Source: Orbaceae bacterium ESL0721 (GTDB taxonomy: Bacteria; Pseudomonadota; Gammaproteobacteria; Enterobacterales; Orbaceae). From it: DNA of 64,000 nt. Each line of letters begins with the position of its first letter. Within the stretch, counting starts at the first letter, position 1. Of this stretch, positions 26,367 through 37,442 are shown in pieces. The translations under genes and the position numbers were made by a program. The notes under the pieces are model-generated. The model was not told where the DNA came from. It worked only from the letters and a program-made list of their open reading frames with translations, and made no database searches. Location: the NCBI GenBank assembly GCA_029433365.1, contig JAQTHZ010000001.1:1334241-1398240 (forward strand), given 5' to 3'.

Positions 26367-26716
26367 TGAATAGACTAATTTATTACTGGTGGATACCAGA
26401 TTATAAAAAATTTTCACCTTCCGGAAGAGAATATAATGAAAATATGCGATTTGCTCCTAAGCAAGGTCGTGGCGTATGCGAAATAGCGGCTTGGTTATCG
26501 GATGATCTTCAATATTCAATCAATTCTGTCAATATCTGGATAAATAATATTACTGATTTAGAAAATAGCAGAGCACCAAATGGTAATTTTGGTATAGGTA
26601 ATGCGCATTGGGTATTAATTACGGGAGATTATGTATTTTTAGGCACTGAATATGTCGAGGAACAACAAGTTTTAATGACAAGAGAACAATTATTATATGT
26701 TCTTGAGCAAATATAA
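26366..26716 (+). CDS. Probable immunity protein for the EndoU toxin
   Basis: A 116-residue protein starting in the TAATG overlap with the (repaired) EndoU frame, a tight translational coupling that is characteristic of toxin/immunity pairs. It is rich in aromatic residues (YYWWIPDYKKFSP, AHWVLITGDYVFLG). No family recognised. Its overlap with the EndoU stop only makes sense if the toxin frame is read through to 26366, which supports the frameshift repair proposed above. Confidence 0.7.
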   Translation: MNRLIYYWWIPDYKKFSPSGREYNENMRFAPKQGRGVCEIAAWLSDDLQYSINSVNIWINNITDLENSRAPNGNFGIGNAHWVLITGDYVFLGTEYVEEQQVLMTREQLLYVLEQI

Positions 26717-26956
26717 GGCGTTTTTGGAAGGTAATTATAAAGATCCAAATAATCCTCCTGATCCTATTGATGTGGAATTTATTGCTGAAGGTCAAGATGC
26801 AATAAATAAATATGAAGGGTTAGAAGGAGCTCATTGTATTCCTTATGATTTTTGTTAAGAAAGCCTCTTAGCGGATAAACAGTTAGATAAACTACGAGAG
26901 CAGGCAAAAACGGAGTTAGGGGCAAATGAATCTTTTAAATTATTAAAGACAAAATA
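26717..26956 (+). pseudogene. Remnant of a fourth toxin C-terminus
   Basis: One frame reads AFLEGNYKDPNNPPDPIDVE, EGLEGAHCIPYDFC, a TAA stop (26857-26859), then ESLLADKQLDKLREQAKTEL and ends ...KLLKTK with a stop just before the Imm35 gene. It has no start, and I see no complete toxin domain. Position directly upstream of an Imm35 gene suggests the worn-down end of that immunity protein's toxin. Confidence 0.55.
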
Positions 26957-27253
26957 ATGATTACTTTTGATAATGCCGTGCAAAAAGCAAACGAATATAT
27001 AAAAGAGTCTGATATTCCACTTGTTATTACTCTACAAGGTCGTTTCTCCGAAGGATGGTTTTTTTGTTTTCAATCAAAAGAGTATCTTGAAACTGGTGAA
27101 TCATCTTGTCAATTAATAGGAAACTCTCCTTTTATAGTAGATAAAGATGATGGAAAAATATATGAATTGGGAACAGCATATCCTTTAGAGAAATATTTAA
27201 AAGATTATGAAATAAAAAAACAGAAGATGCCGGCGGACATTTTTACGGAGTAA
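26957..27253 (+). CDS. Imm35/YrhB-like immunity protein
   Basis: About 98 residues. The pattern AVQKANEYIKES, EGWFFCFQSKEYLETGE, GNSPFIVDKDDGKIYELGT and PLEKYLKDYE matches the Imm35 (YrhB-domain) immunity family. The last eight residues (MPADIFTE) look like an out-of-frame run-on: in the +1 frame the same bases continue EDAGGHFYGVNDPQNRDPH and stop, which looks like another toxin tail. So the gene's true 3' end may have been fused to a further toxin remnant. Confidence 0.75.
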   Translation: MITFDNAVQKANEYIKESDIPLVITLQGRFSEGWFFCFQSKEYLETGESSCQLIGNSPFIVDKDDGKIYELGTAYPLEKYLKDYEIKKQKMPADIFTE

Positions 27254-27449
27254 ATGATCCTCAAAATAGAGATCCTCACTAGGTAATGCTGCCACTTGTA
27301 CTTTATAGTCAGAATATGCAATTCGTTAAAAATCAAAAAACATTGATTCTATTTAGACTGAGAAAACTTTAAAATTTAAACAATAAAAAGACGATGAGTT
27401 AAATCATCGCCTTTTTATTTATTATTAATAACAGATTACTAATAACAGA
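27254..27449. terminator. Right edge of toxin island with a bidirectional terminator (27385-27416)
   Basis: After the Imm35 gene there are ~130 bases without an ORF and then a hairpin: AAAAAGACGATGA pairs (with one mismatch) with TCATCGCCTTTTT across a 6-base loop. It separates the plus-strand island from codA on the minus strand and would terminate both. Confidence 0.8.
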
Positions 27450-28715
27450 TTATTTATAAGTAACTAGCTCAGCATCTGGTTGGTAGATATAGGTTTTGGC
27501 TGGTTCGGTTTCGGCTATTATTCGACCTTGACGGATTGAGTAGCGTACTCCTGTTTGGCGGCGAATGGCATCAAAACCATTTTCTGCCGGTAGAATAACC
27601 AAGTTTGCACTCTTACCAACTTCAATACCGTAATCTTGTAGATGTAAGGTTTTGGCACTGTTATAGGTGATGAGATCTAACCCTTGGTTGATCTGCTCAT
27701 AACCCATCATCTGGCAGACATGCAGCCCCATATGGAGCACTTGTAACATATTTGCTGTACCAAGTGGGTACCATGGATCAAATACATCGTCATGCCCAAA
27801 ACAGACATTAATGCCCGCCTCTTGTAGCTCTTTCACGCGCGTCACGCCACGGCGTTTAGGGTAGGTGTCAAACCTTCCTTGGAGATGAATATTGACCAGT
27901 GGATTGGCAACAAAGTTAATACCAGAAAGTTTAAGCAGACGAAATAGCCTTGAGGTATACGCACCATTATAGGAGTGCATAGCAGTGGTGTGACTTGCTG
28001 TCACGCGTTCACCCATCTCCTCTTTATAGGCTAAAGCTGCCAGTGTCTCGATAAAACGGGACTGCTCATCATCAATCTCATCACAGTGAACATCAACCAG
28101 ACAGTCATATTTTTTGGCCAGTTTGAACATGTAATGGAGTGATTCAACCCCATACTCCCGCGTAAACTCAAAGTGCGGAATGGCACCAATCACATCGGCG
28201 CCAAGCTCTAGCGCCTCTTCAAGCAGCGCTTCACCATTTGGATAGGAGAGGATCCCCTTTTGTGGGAAGGCGACAATTTGCAGATCGATAAATGGTGCAA
28301 TCTCCTGTTTAACTTCTAACATCGCTCTTAAGGCAACTAGCGAAGGATCCGAGACATCAACATGGGTACGCACATGCCCAATACCATTGGCAATTTGCCA
28401 TTTTAGCGTTCGCATTGCCCGCGCTTTTACATCATCATGCGTTAGCGTTGCTTTACGTTCTGCCCAGCGTTCAATCCCTTCAAATAGGGTACCGGACTGA
28501 TTCCAAGCCGGTTGACCTGCTGTCTGCGTGGTATCGAGATGAATATGTGGTTCAATAAAAGGGGGAATCGCTAATCCACCCTCTGCATCTAATGCACCTT
28601 CAATCGGCGCAATTTGCTGCTCAATTTTACTAAATTTGCCATCTTTAATCGTTATCTGATAGAGATCAGGACGATTTGCTAAACGCACATTATTTATGGC
28701 GGTGATTACACCCAT
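27450..28715 (-). CDS. codA: Cytosine deaminase CodA
   Basis: Deaminates cytosine to uracil in pyrimidine salvage. The protein is very like E. coli CodA: metal ligands in [14 protein letters not shown]-type [28 protein letters not shown], the [12 protein letters not shown] segment with the catalytic Glu, [14 protein letters not shown], and [14 protein letters not shown] with the Asp ligand. The frame opens at an ATG at 28727, but ATGAGGC there is a Shine-Dalgarno for the ATG at 28715 (MGVITAINN), giving 421 residues. It is preceded by codB on the same strand, forming codBA. Confidence 0.96.
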   Translation of the reverse strand: MGVITAINNVRLANRPDLYQITIKDGKFSKIEQQIAPIEGALDAEGGLAIPPFIEPHIHLDTTQTAGQPAWNQSGTLFEGIERWAERKATLTHDDVKARAMRTLKWQIANGIGHVRTHVDVSDPSLVALRAMLEVKQEIAPFIDLQIVAFPQKGILSYPNGEALLEEALELGADVIGAIPHFEFTREYGVESLHYMFKLAKKYDCLVDVHCDEIDDEQSRFIETLAALAYKEEMGERVTASHTTAMHSYNGAYTSRLFRLLKLSGINFVANPLVNIHLQGRFDTYPKRRGVTRVKELQEAGINVCFGHDDVFDPWYPLGTANMLQVLHMGLHVCQMMGYEQINQGLDLITYNSAKTLHLQDYGIEVGKSANLVILPAENGFDAIRRQTGVRYSIRQGRIIAETEPAKTYIYQPDAELVTYK

Positions 28716-28742
28716 TTTTTGCCTCATTAGATTCTAACTTTT

Positions 28743-29996
28743 TTAAATAGTAACTTTTCTTAATAGTAACATGATGACTATATAACTTATTGCGCTACCC
28801 AGCACCGAGTTGAGTGGTATGATACCTGGTAAATATTGGGCGCAAAGTATACCAATTATCACCGCAATAATTGCAACGGTATTGATCTGTTTCTTATTAC
28901 TGTTAACTAATTGCTGATAATGTTTATGATTTAATAGATAGTCCGCAATAATCACCCCGCCAATTGGTGGAATAGCTGTCGATAAAAAGGTTAACCAACC
29001 GACAAAATTGTTATAGAGCCAGACCGCACAGAGTGTACCTAACAGCCCATTAACAATCGACATCATTTTACTCGATAGCCCAGTGATATTTGCCATGCCA
29101 AGACCTGAGGCATAAAGTGCATTATCATTGGTAGTCCAGATGTTTAACCCTAAAACAATTATGGCAGGAAGGATTAGACCTTGGGCAATCATCACATCCG
29201 AAATATCTGCCTCTCCAACTGATGCCGCACCCGCCGCACCAAAGATAAACATTAACGAGTTACCAAACAGGAAGGCGATAATGGTGATGAGGAATACGCT
29301 TTTAGCTCTTTTACCAAAGCGGACAAAGTCAGCAGTCAAAGTCCCCGCGCTGATAAATGACCCCACAACAATGGTAAGTGCAATGGTAAGCTCTGACGGT
29401 GTGATATCGATCAAGGGCATATCAAGATTCTGACGGTGTGATATCGATCAAGGCATGGAGTCCACCCATATCATTTAAATCCAGACCGAGTAGCAACCTA
29501 AAATGGCAATAGCTGGTACCGCAATAATTGAGAGGTAAAGAAGCGCTTTTATCCCCTCAAAGGCAACGGTAATTGTCATCAATAGACCAAAGATGCCGAT
29601 AAGTAAGTAGGCATTTACCCCCGTTGCTTTACTGACAGGGAAGGCAAACATCGCAAGACCGACACCAAACCAGCCCACTTGGGTAATACTGAGTAAAAGG
29701 AGGGGGAGCCATGACCCTTTTAAGCCGAAGGAGAAGCGTGCTAAAAGGTGGGTTGAAAAACCTGTTTTGGCGCCAATGTAGCCTAACATTGCGCTATAGA
29801 TCCCCAAAAGCAGATTACCAACAAAAAGTGCTAAAAAGAACTGGTTAAAACTGAGCCCTGTACCTAATTTACCACCCGCCCACATACTGGCAGAGAAGAA
29901 GGTTAAACTGAGCATAATAAAGGCAAGGGAGAGAGTGCTTTTTCTGGCTGATTCAGGGACCGCTTCCTGACTGAAGTTATCATCTTGATTAGACAT
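28743..29996 (-). pseudogene. codB: Cytosine permease CodB, interrupted by a 37-bp duplication
   Basis: A 12-helix NCS1-family cytosine/H+ symporter. The N-terminal ~173 residues (EAVPESARKSTLSLAF, FSASMWAGGKLGTGLSFNQF, LARFSFGLKGSWLP) and the C-terminal ~225 residues (VVGSFISAGTLTADFVRFG, GLNIWTTNDNALYASG, FVGWLTFLSTAIPPIGG) match E. coli CodB end to end. Between them, at 29392-29477, a segment is present twice 37 bases apart and one base appears to be missing near the TAA at 29475. Both halves are in the same frame overall. Either the gene is broken or this is a local consensus error; the rest is fully conserved, which favours error or a very recent event. AAAGG precedes the ATG. Confidence 0.85.
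29392..29454. repeat. 37-bp-offset direct duplication in codB
   Basis: TCTGACGGTGTGATATCGAT occurs at 29392 and again at 29429, each followed by CAAGG. In the codB reading frame this repeats the peptide LIDITPSE. The offset (37) is not a multiple of three. Confidence 0.9.
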
Positions 29997-30168
29997 ATAA
30001 AACCTTTAGGGAAAATGTGTATATGATTGAATTTAATAAAATCGGCGGTCATTATATAGCGTTTTCAACTGAGCGCTATAAAAAAAATCCCCCTTTATAA
30101 TTTAATCAGTTGAAAAATCAATAGTATTATTTTTGAGACAGATTGGGTTTTACACAACTGTATAAAAA

Positions 30169-30357
30169 GTGAAGATTCTCTATTTATATTATCGATTTAA
30201 CGGCAAGCTATTTAACGGTTATCTATTTAGCAGTAATCTATTTTACAGCAATTTATTTAGCAGTAATCTATTCAACTACAAACTATTTAATGGAAAGAGC
30301 AATCTGCCTTTTAAGTCCGTCACGAGTGACTTTAAACCAATTGGAGAAGTAAAATGA
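30169..30357 (+). CDS. Small ORF coded by seven 15-bp repeats (pentapeptide-like), uncertain
   Basis: A 62-codon frame beginning at a GTG. Its middle is seven consecutive 15-base units (about 30193-30297), coding RFNGK, LFNGY, LFSSN, LFYSN, LFSSN, LFNYK, LFNGK. Shifted by three residues this reads SNLFY, SNLFS, SNLFN, close to the A(D/N)LXX pattern of pentapeptide-repeat proteins, though seven units are too few for a normal beta-helix. No good ribosome-binding site. Its TGA overlaps the ATG of the next ORF (ATGA), as in coupled genes. It may be a leader peptide or simply repeat DNA that happens to be open. Confidence 0.35.
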   Translation: MKILYLYYRFNGKLFNGYLFSSNLFYSNLFSSNLFNYKLFNGKSNLPFKSVTSDFKPIGEVK

Positions 30358-30596
30358 GCGCACTCAAATTCTCGTTACTATGGCTATTATTTACGGTTAC
30401 CTTTTTTATATCTCTTGTAATCATTGGTAACTTAGTTGATAACTTAGTCGACAACTACCTACCTCACCGCTTCGGCATAGATATTCCCATGATTATATTT
30501 TGTTTTCTGTCAGCGCTAGCTGCTAATCTACTGATTATCTATCTCTCATTTGCTGTAACTAAATGGTTAAAAAATAGGAGAAAAGAGAGGATTTAG
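30354..30596 (+). CDS. Small two-helix membrane protein
   Basis: 80 residues, with two hydrophobic helices (about 5-25 and 45-70) and a very basic C-terminus (KWLKNRRKERI). A strong ribosome-binding site (GGAGAAG, four bases before ATG) supports a real gene. It contains a small internal repeat, NLVDNLVDN. No family recognised. It stands alone between divergent codB and convergent gltD. Confidence 0.65.
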   Translation: MSALKFSLLWLLFTVTFFISLVIIGNLVDNLVDNYLPHRFGIDIPMIIFCFLSALAANLLIIYLSFAVTKWLKNRRKERI

Positions 30597-30630
30597 CATA
30601 AAGATTACTCTATTTTGTGATAAATGTGAT

Positions 30631-30654
30631 TGGTGATGGCCATAACCATCACCA
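30631..30654. terminator. Hairpin between small membrane protein gene and gltD
   Basis: Perfect 9-bp stem TGGTGATGG with CCATCACCA and a 6-base loop, located between convergent genes. It lacks a long T-run, so a terminator role is plausible but not certain. Confidence 0.5.
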
Positions 30655-30677
30655 TGCGCATAAAAATAGAGAGATGC

Positions 30678-32102
<1,425 letters not shown>

Positions 32103-32105
32103 TTA

Positions 32106-34980
32106 TTATGCTTCGATACGTAGATCTAGTTCAGCAGCTGAACGGCTACGGTGACCAAGTAGTGTTTTTAGATCACTTGATTTTGGTTTGACTAACTTAA
32201 AGCAGTCGGCAAATCGTTGCCAATCAGCTAAAATCTCCTCTGCCCATGCTGAGTGTGTTAACTGAGCATGCTCCATAATCAGCCCACGTAGATGCTCCTC
32301 ATGGATGGGGTAATCGGCGACAGGTAGTATTTCAACCAGCTCACTATTGATACGTCTATTTAATTCGCGATCTTCATCAAGAATATAGGCAAAACCACCA
32401 GTCATACCGGCACCAAAATTGACGCCTGTTTTACCTAAAATGCAGATAACTCCGCCGGTCATATATTCACAGCCGTTATCACCAATCCCCTCAACAACAC
32501 TAATTGCACCAGAGTTACGGACAGCAAAACGCTCACCCGCACGCCCAGCAGCAAAAAGTTTACCGCCAGTTGCCCCATAGAGGCAGGTGTTACCAATAAT
32601 GGTCGCCTCATGGCTTTTGAAGGCTGAGCCTTGCGGTGGACGAATCACAATGCGACCGCCCGCCATCCCTTTACCGACATAGTCATTGGCATCGCCAGTT
32701 AAGGTTAACTCAACTCCTCCAGCATTCCAGACGCCAAAACTCTGCCCTGCGGTACCATTAAAGTTAAGTGAAATTGGGTTAGCGGCTAACCCTTGGTCGC
32801 CATATTTTTTCGCAATATAACCAGAGAGCGCTGCCCCCACCGAGCGATCGGTATTTTGGATATCAAAATAGAGACTTTTGCTCTGGCGATTATCAACCGC
32901 ATTTTGCGTCTCTATCATAATTTCATGGTTCAGCACCCCTTTATCAAATGGGCGATTATCCGATGTGCGGTTTAGACCGGTTTGCCCTGAGAGATCCGAT
33001 AGATGTAGCCAGTTTTACCATCTAAGCAATTGAGAGATCGCAGTTTGCGCTGTTTTTCAGTAATACCATCTAACGCAATTAGAGATCATTAATACGCCCA
33101 ATCAGATCAACAATCGGCTCACCCCTAACTCTGCCATCACCTCACGGGTATTACGGGCAATAAAGCGAAAGTAGTTCATCGCCCGCTCAGGGACACCGTG
33201 GAAATGTTCACGGCGTAATATCTCATCTTGCGTTGCAACGCCCGTTGCACAGTTATTAAGATGGCAGATGCGCAGGTATTTACAGCCCAATGCGACCATT
33301 GGACCGGTACCAAAACCAAAGCTTTCGGCACCTAAAATCGCTGCTTTAACAATATCGACCCCCGTTTTTAATCCACCATCAACTTGGAGACGGATCTTAT
33401 GGCGTAGACCATTGGCAACTAAAGATTGTTGCGTCTCAACTAAACCAAGCTCCCAAGGTGATCCCGCATATTTAACCGAGGTGAGTGGACTTGCGCCCGT
33501 TCCGCCGTCATAACCTGAAATAGTTATCAGATCAGCGTAAGCTTTAGCAACACCAGTTGCGATTGTTCCCACCCCTGGTTCTGAGACCAATTTCACCGAG
33601 ATCAGCGCAGTTGGGTTGATCTGTTTCAGGTCAAAAATGAGCTGTGCTAAATCCTCAATTGAGTAGATATCATGATGTGGTGGTGGCGAAATAAGGGTTA
33701 CTCCCGGCACGGAAAAACGCAATTTGGCAATATACGGAGTCACCTTATCACCCGGTAACTGTCCCCCTTCGCCCGGTTTTGCCCCCTTTGGGCAACTTTA
33801 ATCTGAATCACATCGGCACTCATTAAGTAGCCCGGTGTCACCCCAAAACGGCCAGAGGCGACCTGTTTAATTCGCGACACTTTAATCGTGTTATAACGCG
33901 CCGGATCTTCGCCCCCTCGCCAGAGTTAGAGAAGCCACCTAGCGTATTCATGGCAGTTGCTAAAGATTCATTCAGGGGCTTAATGCACCAATTGACATTG
34001 CTGCTGAGTCAAACCGTTTAAATAGATCTGATTCAGGCTCTACCTGATCCAACGGAATAGATGTTTTAGGTTTAACTGTAGAAGATCGCGCAGTGTGGCA
34101 ACTGGGCGGTGGTTAACAATATCCACATACCGTTTATACTCCTCATAACTGCCACTATTGACCGCTTTTTGTAGCGACTGCACTACATCTGGATTATAGG
34201 CGTGATACTCACCGCCATAGACAAATTTTAGTAATCCACCCTGATCTAAAGGTTTACGTTTTACCACCACGCCATCAAAATTGGATCCGGTTAGGTTAAA
34301 GAGATTTTGTTGGAAATCATCAAAATTGGCGCCGTTAATCCGGTTAGTAATTTTTAAAACAGAGCTCAACCACCTCATCATTCAAGCCTACAGCTTCAAA
34401 CAGTTTTGAGCAGCGGTAGGAGGCATTGATCCCAATAGAGCCCTTTTCTGCCGTTACAGGCGCAATTAATCCGATTGTAATCGCACCTTGATCGATCATC
34501 TGCGCTAACGTCTATAAGCGAGGTAGGGGTAGATTGCAGTTGCACCAAAGCCAATCAGCACGGCAAATTGCGTGGATCGCGGCAACTGGCTGTCTCCACA
34601 ATAATATTGGCATCACAGCGGAGATTTTTCAACCAGCCGCTGCTGTACCGCGCCAACCGCCATCGGTGCAGGAAGCTCAAGCCGGTCAGGGCGATATTTT
34701 TATCGGATAAGATGAGCAGCACCGCTCCTTCACGTACTTTAGTCTCGGCATCACCACACAGCTGCTCAATCGCATCACGCAGACTACCATCATCTCCCGC
34801 TAACGAGTTCTTGTAACAGGACGCAGTGCAGTTAACTGCTTAGCAATACGAGCAGAACCGGTGACTTAAACGATACGCGGTGCGCTTGCCCCTCTGCCTC
34901 GGCAAATACATTCATCTCCCGCCCGATGCTTGTTCTGACATCACATGGGACGCAGTGGATCGATAGGGGGTTGGTCACTT
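32106..34980 (-). pseudogene. gltB: Glutamate synthase large chain GltB, N-terminally truncated and frameshifted
   Basis: Covers about the last 1,000 residues of the ~1,490-residue protein, in several frames. Visible blocks, N to C: PPIDPLR and GREMNVFAEAEGQAH (34880-34980), GAVLLILSDKNIA (~34700), GLLKFVYGGEYHAYNPDVVQ (34040-34381), the FMN/Fe-S synthase domain with [35 protein letters not shown] and [15 protein letters not shown] (33102-33743), and the GXGXG beta-helix domain (32106-32936). The class-II glutaminase domain with the catalytic N-terminal Cys (first ~450 residues) is absent, because at ~34980 the sequence turns into rluB on the other strand. Loss of the glutaminase domain would abolish glutamine use; at least five frameshifts interrupt the rest. 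Confidence 0.88.
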
Positions 34981-35736
34981 GGTAAAATTGCCACGTTAGG
35001 TGATCGTGTTGATGTCAATAATAGCCCTAAAATTCGAATTGATGGTCACCTTGTCCAAATTCGTCCAAAAGAGCGCGAAGTGTGTCGTGTTCTTGCCTAC
35101 TATAAGCCAGAGGGTGAGATCTGCTCACGCAGTGATCCGGAAGGGCGCGCAACCGTCTTTACCCGCCTACCACGTCTACAAAATGCCCGTTGGATCAATA
35201 TTGGTCGATTAGATATTAACACTTCAGGTCTGCTGCTATTTACGACCGATGGTGAGTTAGCCAACCGTTTAATGCATCCCCGTCATGAGATAGAGCGTGA
35301 ATATGCGGTGCGGGTATTTGCTAAAGGGGGGCAAGTGAGTGATGAACAGCTTTGGCAGTTAACCCACGGCGTGCAACTTGAAGATGGACCTGCGGCTTTT
35401 AAATCAATCTCTGCTCAAGGGGGGGAGGGGTTAAATCAGTGGTTTAATGTCACAATTACAGAGGGTCGTAATCGTGAAGTGCGTAGAATGTGGGAGGCGG
35501 TCGATATTCAGGTGAGCAGGCTACTACGTATCCGTTATGGCAATATTTTGCTTCCAAAGAGCTTAGCACGAGGCAAATGGATGGAGCTTGATATTGAATC
35601 TGTCAACTACCTTCGTGATCAAGTAGGACTGAAGCCGGAAGTAAAAAGCTTTGTGTCAGTAACCAAAGATAAACGTGCCGTAAGCCTAAAACCAACCAAA
35701 CCAGCTTATCAACCTAAAAAACGGAGTAGGCGGTAA
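34981..35736 (+). pseudogene. rluB: 23S rRNA pseudouridine(2605) synthase RluB, 5' end missing
   Basis: From GKIATLGDRVDVNNSPKIRI onward the protein matches E. coli RluB to its end: the catalytic Asp region GRLDINTSGLLLFTTDGELA, LMHPRHEIEREYAVRV, GVQLEDGPAAFK, VTITEGRNREVRRMWEAV and the basic C-terminus. The first ~32 residues, most of the S4-like RNA-binding domain, are absent; the frame continues upstream only into antisense gltB (an in-frame ATG exists at 34945, adding 12 foreign codons). The catalytic domain is complete. Confidence 0.85.
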
Positions 35737-35885
35737 ATAGGAGAGAGTAGCCGGTAAATTTTACCTAGCTAGCCATCTTACAACTAGATCTTTTATCTAC
35801 ACAATTTTACTCTTTTTTACATTAGCAAAACTGTGTAGATAAATCTATCAACTTAAAATAGGTAACTTGAAAGAGAGAAGGTCAA

Positions 35886-36902
35886 CTAAGCTAAACCTAA
35901 CGCTTTTCTACCATTAATCGTTGCAACGTTAATAATATTATCTAAATCAGTGTATCGGCAACCAGTTACCAACAATTTTAACTCCTCCCACATATTACCG
36001 GTCGAAAATGGCAACATATAGTCACTAATATTATCGGTACCAATTGCAACTGGAATGCCTGCCGCAGCTAGTTCATCCACTGGTGTTAGCGAATTGCGGG
36101 TTGGGCCTTGCTCTTCACGGCGCGGGCTGTCGATCCAAGCAAATGGGCAAGCTATCACCATCATTTGCGCTTCACGCATCTTTTTATATAACTTTTGACG
36201 ATACTCTAAACTATGAGCAGTGATAGAGATGCTATGAATAGCCACAACTTTGCCATGCATACCGTGCTCTAACGTTTTGTCGGTGACCTGTTCGGTCTCA
36301 ATCTCATCTGGCGAATTGAACTGATCGACATGGACATGCACCATTTTGCCCAACCTTTTACCCGTATCCATTAACACGTCAAGATGTTTAAGCCCCATTC
36401 CCTCACCATGATCACGCTCATCACGCCTTGGTAAGCCGCCTAGAATATCTACCAAATCAGCCCCTTTATCAAACCAGTAACGCGCCTCTTTATCAATAAC
36501 CCCTTTTAGAGTCTGATTGATCAGTTTGATCGTAATATCTTTTTTATATGCCTCTCTCGCTTTAAGCGCACCACGTATAGCACGCTCCTCTGCTATAGGA
36601 TCAATATCAACAAATGACCCTGCTGCTGTTACACCTTGCTCAATCATTCTTTCAACAGCCATACTAAAATGGCGATAGTAATCATCCTCACTCATCGATG
36701 ATTTTAATCTATCTAAGGTATCCCACTTCTCAATTAATGTCTGTTTCTGGTAGATATCAAAACTGTCAGTGGTGATGGTAAAGGCGCGGTCAGCATGCAT
36801 ATGTGCATTGATCCAACCGCCATTTTCGCGGATCTTTTTTATTAAAAAAGCTTTCAAGCTCTGATCGCGACTGGTTAATAGCAAGGTTTTGTTATCAGAC
36901 AT
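35886..36902 (-). CDS. Amidohydrolase of the cytosine deaminase-like group
   Basis: A 338-residue metal-dependent hydrolase. Metal-ligand motifs of the family are in place: GGWINAHMHADRAFT, KMVHVHVDQFNSPDE, VVAIHSISITAHS, and IPVAIGTDNISDYMLPF with the Asp ligand. It is related to CodA (27.5 kb) in overall motif order but lacks its HCDEIDDE signature, so the substrate is likely a different cyclic amide or amino-heterocycle. GAGGAACC precedes the ATG. It is separated from argS by a ~540-bp gap with a terminator, so it is probably a single-gene unit. Confidence 0.75.
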   Translation of the reverse strand: MSDNKTLLLTSRDQSLKAFLIKKIRENGGWINAHMHADRAFTITTDSFDIYQKQTLIEKWDTLDRLKSSMSEDDYYRHFSMAVERMIEQGVTAAGSFVDIDPIAEERAIRGALKAREAYKKDITIKLINQTLKGVIDKEARYWFDKGADLVDILGGLPRRDERDHGEGMGLKHLDVLMDTGKRLGKMVHVHVDQFNSPDEIETEQVTDKTLEHGMHGKVVAIHSISITAHSLEYRQKLYKKMREAQMMVIACPFAWIDSPRREEQGPTRNSLTPVDELAAAGIPVAIGTDNISDYMLPFSTGNMWEELKLLVTGCRYTDLDNIINVATINGRKALGLA

Positions 36903-37442
36903 AGTAGGGGTTCCTCGGATCGTTTATTGTATTAATTACGTTAAAATATCGAATTTGAGACAAAAAAAATCCCCCAAAAAGGAGGATAAAAAGCTAATCA
37001 GAAGATCAAGATAGAGATTTACCGATTTGCTGTAGTACGTCATATTTGCTCTCTTAACCTATTTAATCATTTAATTAAACACCTTATTCATACATCTCTA
37101 TCACAAGAGTCATTAAAAAACAGTAAGTAAGATGTTGTATGCAAAAAATAACTCTACACATTTTAATAAAAAAACGGTCAAGATCAAGTAGTATAAAGCT
37201 AAAAAATGGTAATTAAATGAAATAGTTAAAGTATTATTTTCTAGATTAATTAATCAAAATTGTTCAGTTTACCAATTAAATTGACTGTTCAATCCAATTA
37301 TTAAATATAACTACTTGTTTAATATTATTAATTACCAATCAAAAAAAAAAGAGATTATCCAAAAATATAACTCAAATTGATTCTTAATATAACTCTTCTT
37401 TATCAACTATTTCATTTTTACTAACTGGTTCACTTTTGCTGA
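36903..37442. other. Intergenic region between amidohydrolase gene and argS, with terminator
   Basis: About 540 very A/T-rich bases. At 36962-36986 a minus-strand terminator is visible: TCCTCC pairs with GGGGGA (one G-T wobble) across a 5-base loop, followed by eight T. It would stop argS transcription before the amidohydrolase gene, whose promoter probably lies just upstream of its start. The rest holds A/T repeats and no credible ORF. Confidence 0.6.

Noticed and set aside
27450-28715. Mobile-element origin of codBA
   Set aside because: No terminal repeats, integrase or transposase nearby, and base composition resembles its neighbours.
30190-30300. Possible CRISPR-like array
   Set aside because: Repeats are 15 bases, directly adjacent, with no spacers; it is a simple tandem repeat.
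36903-37442. Small RNA or riboswitch upstream of the amidohydrolase
   Set aside because: Only A/T-rich sequence and one terminator hairpin; no conserved riboswitch pattern recognised.
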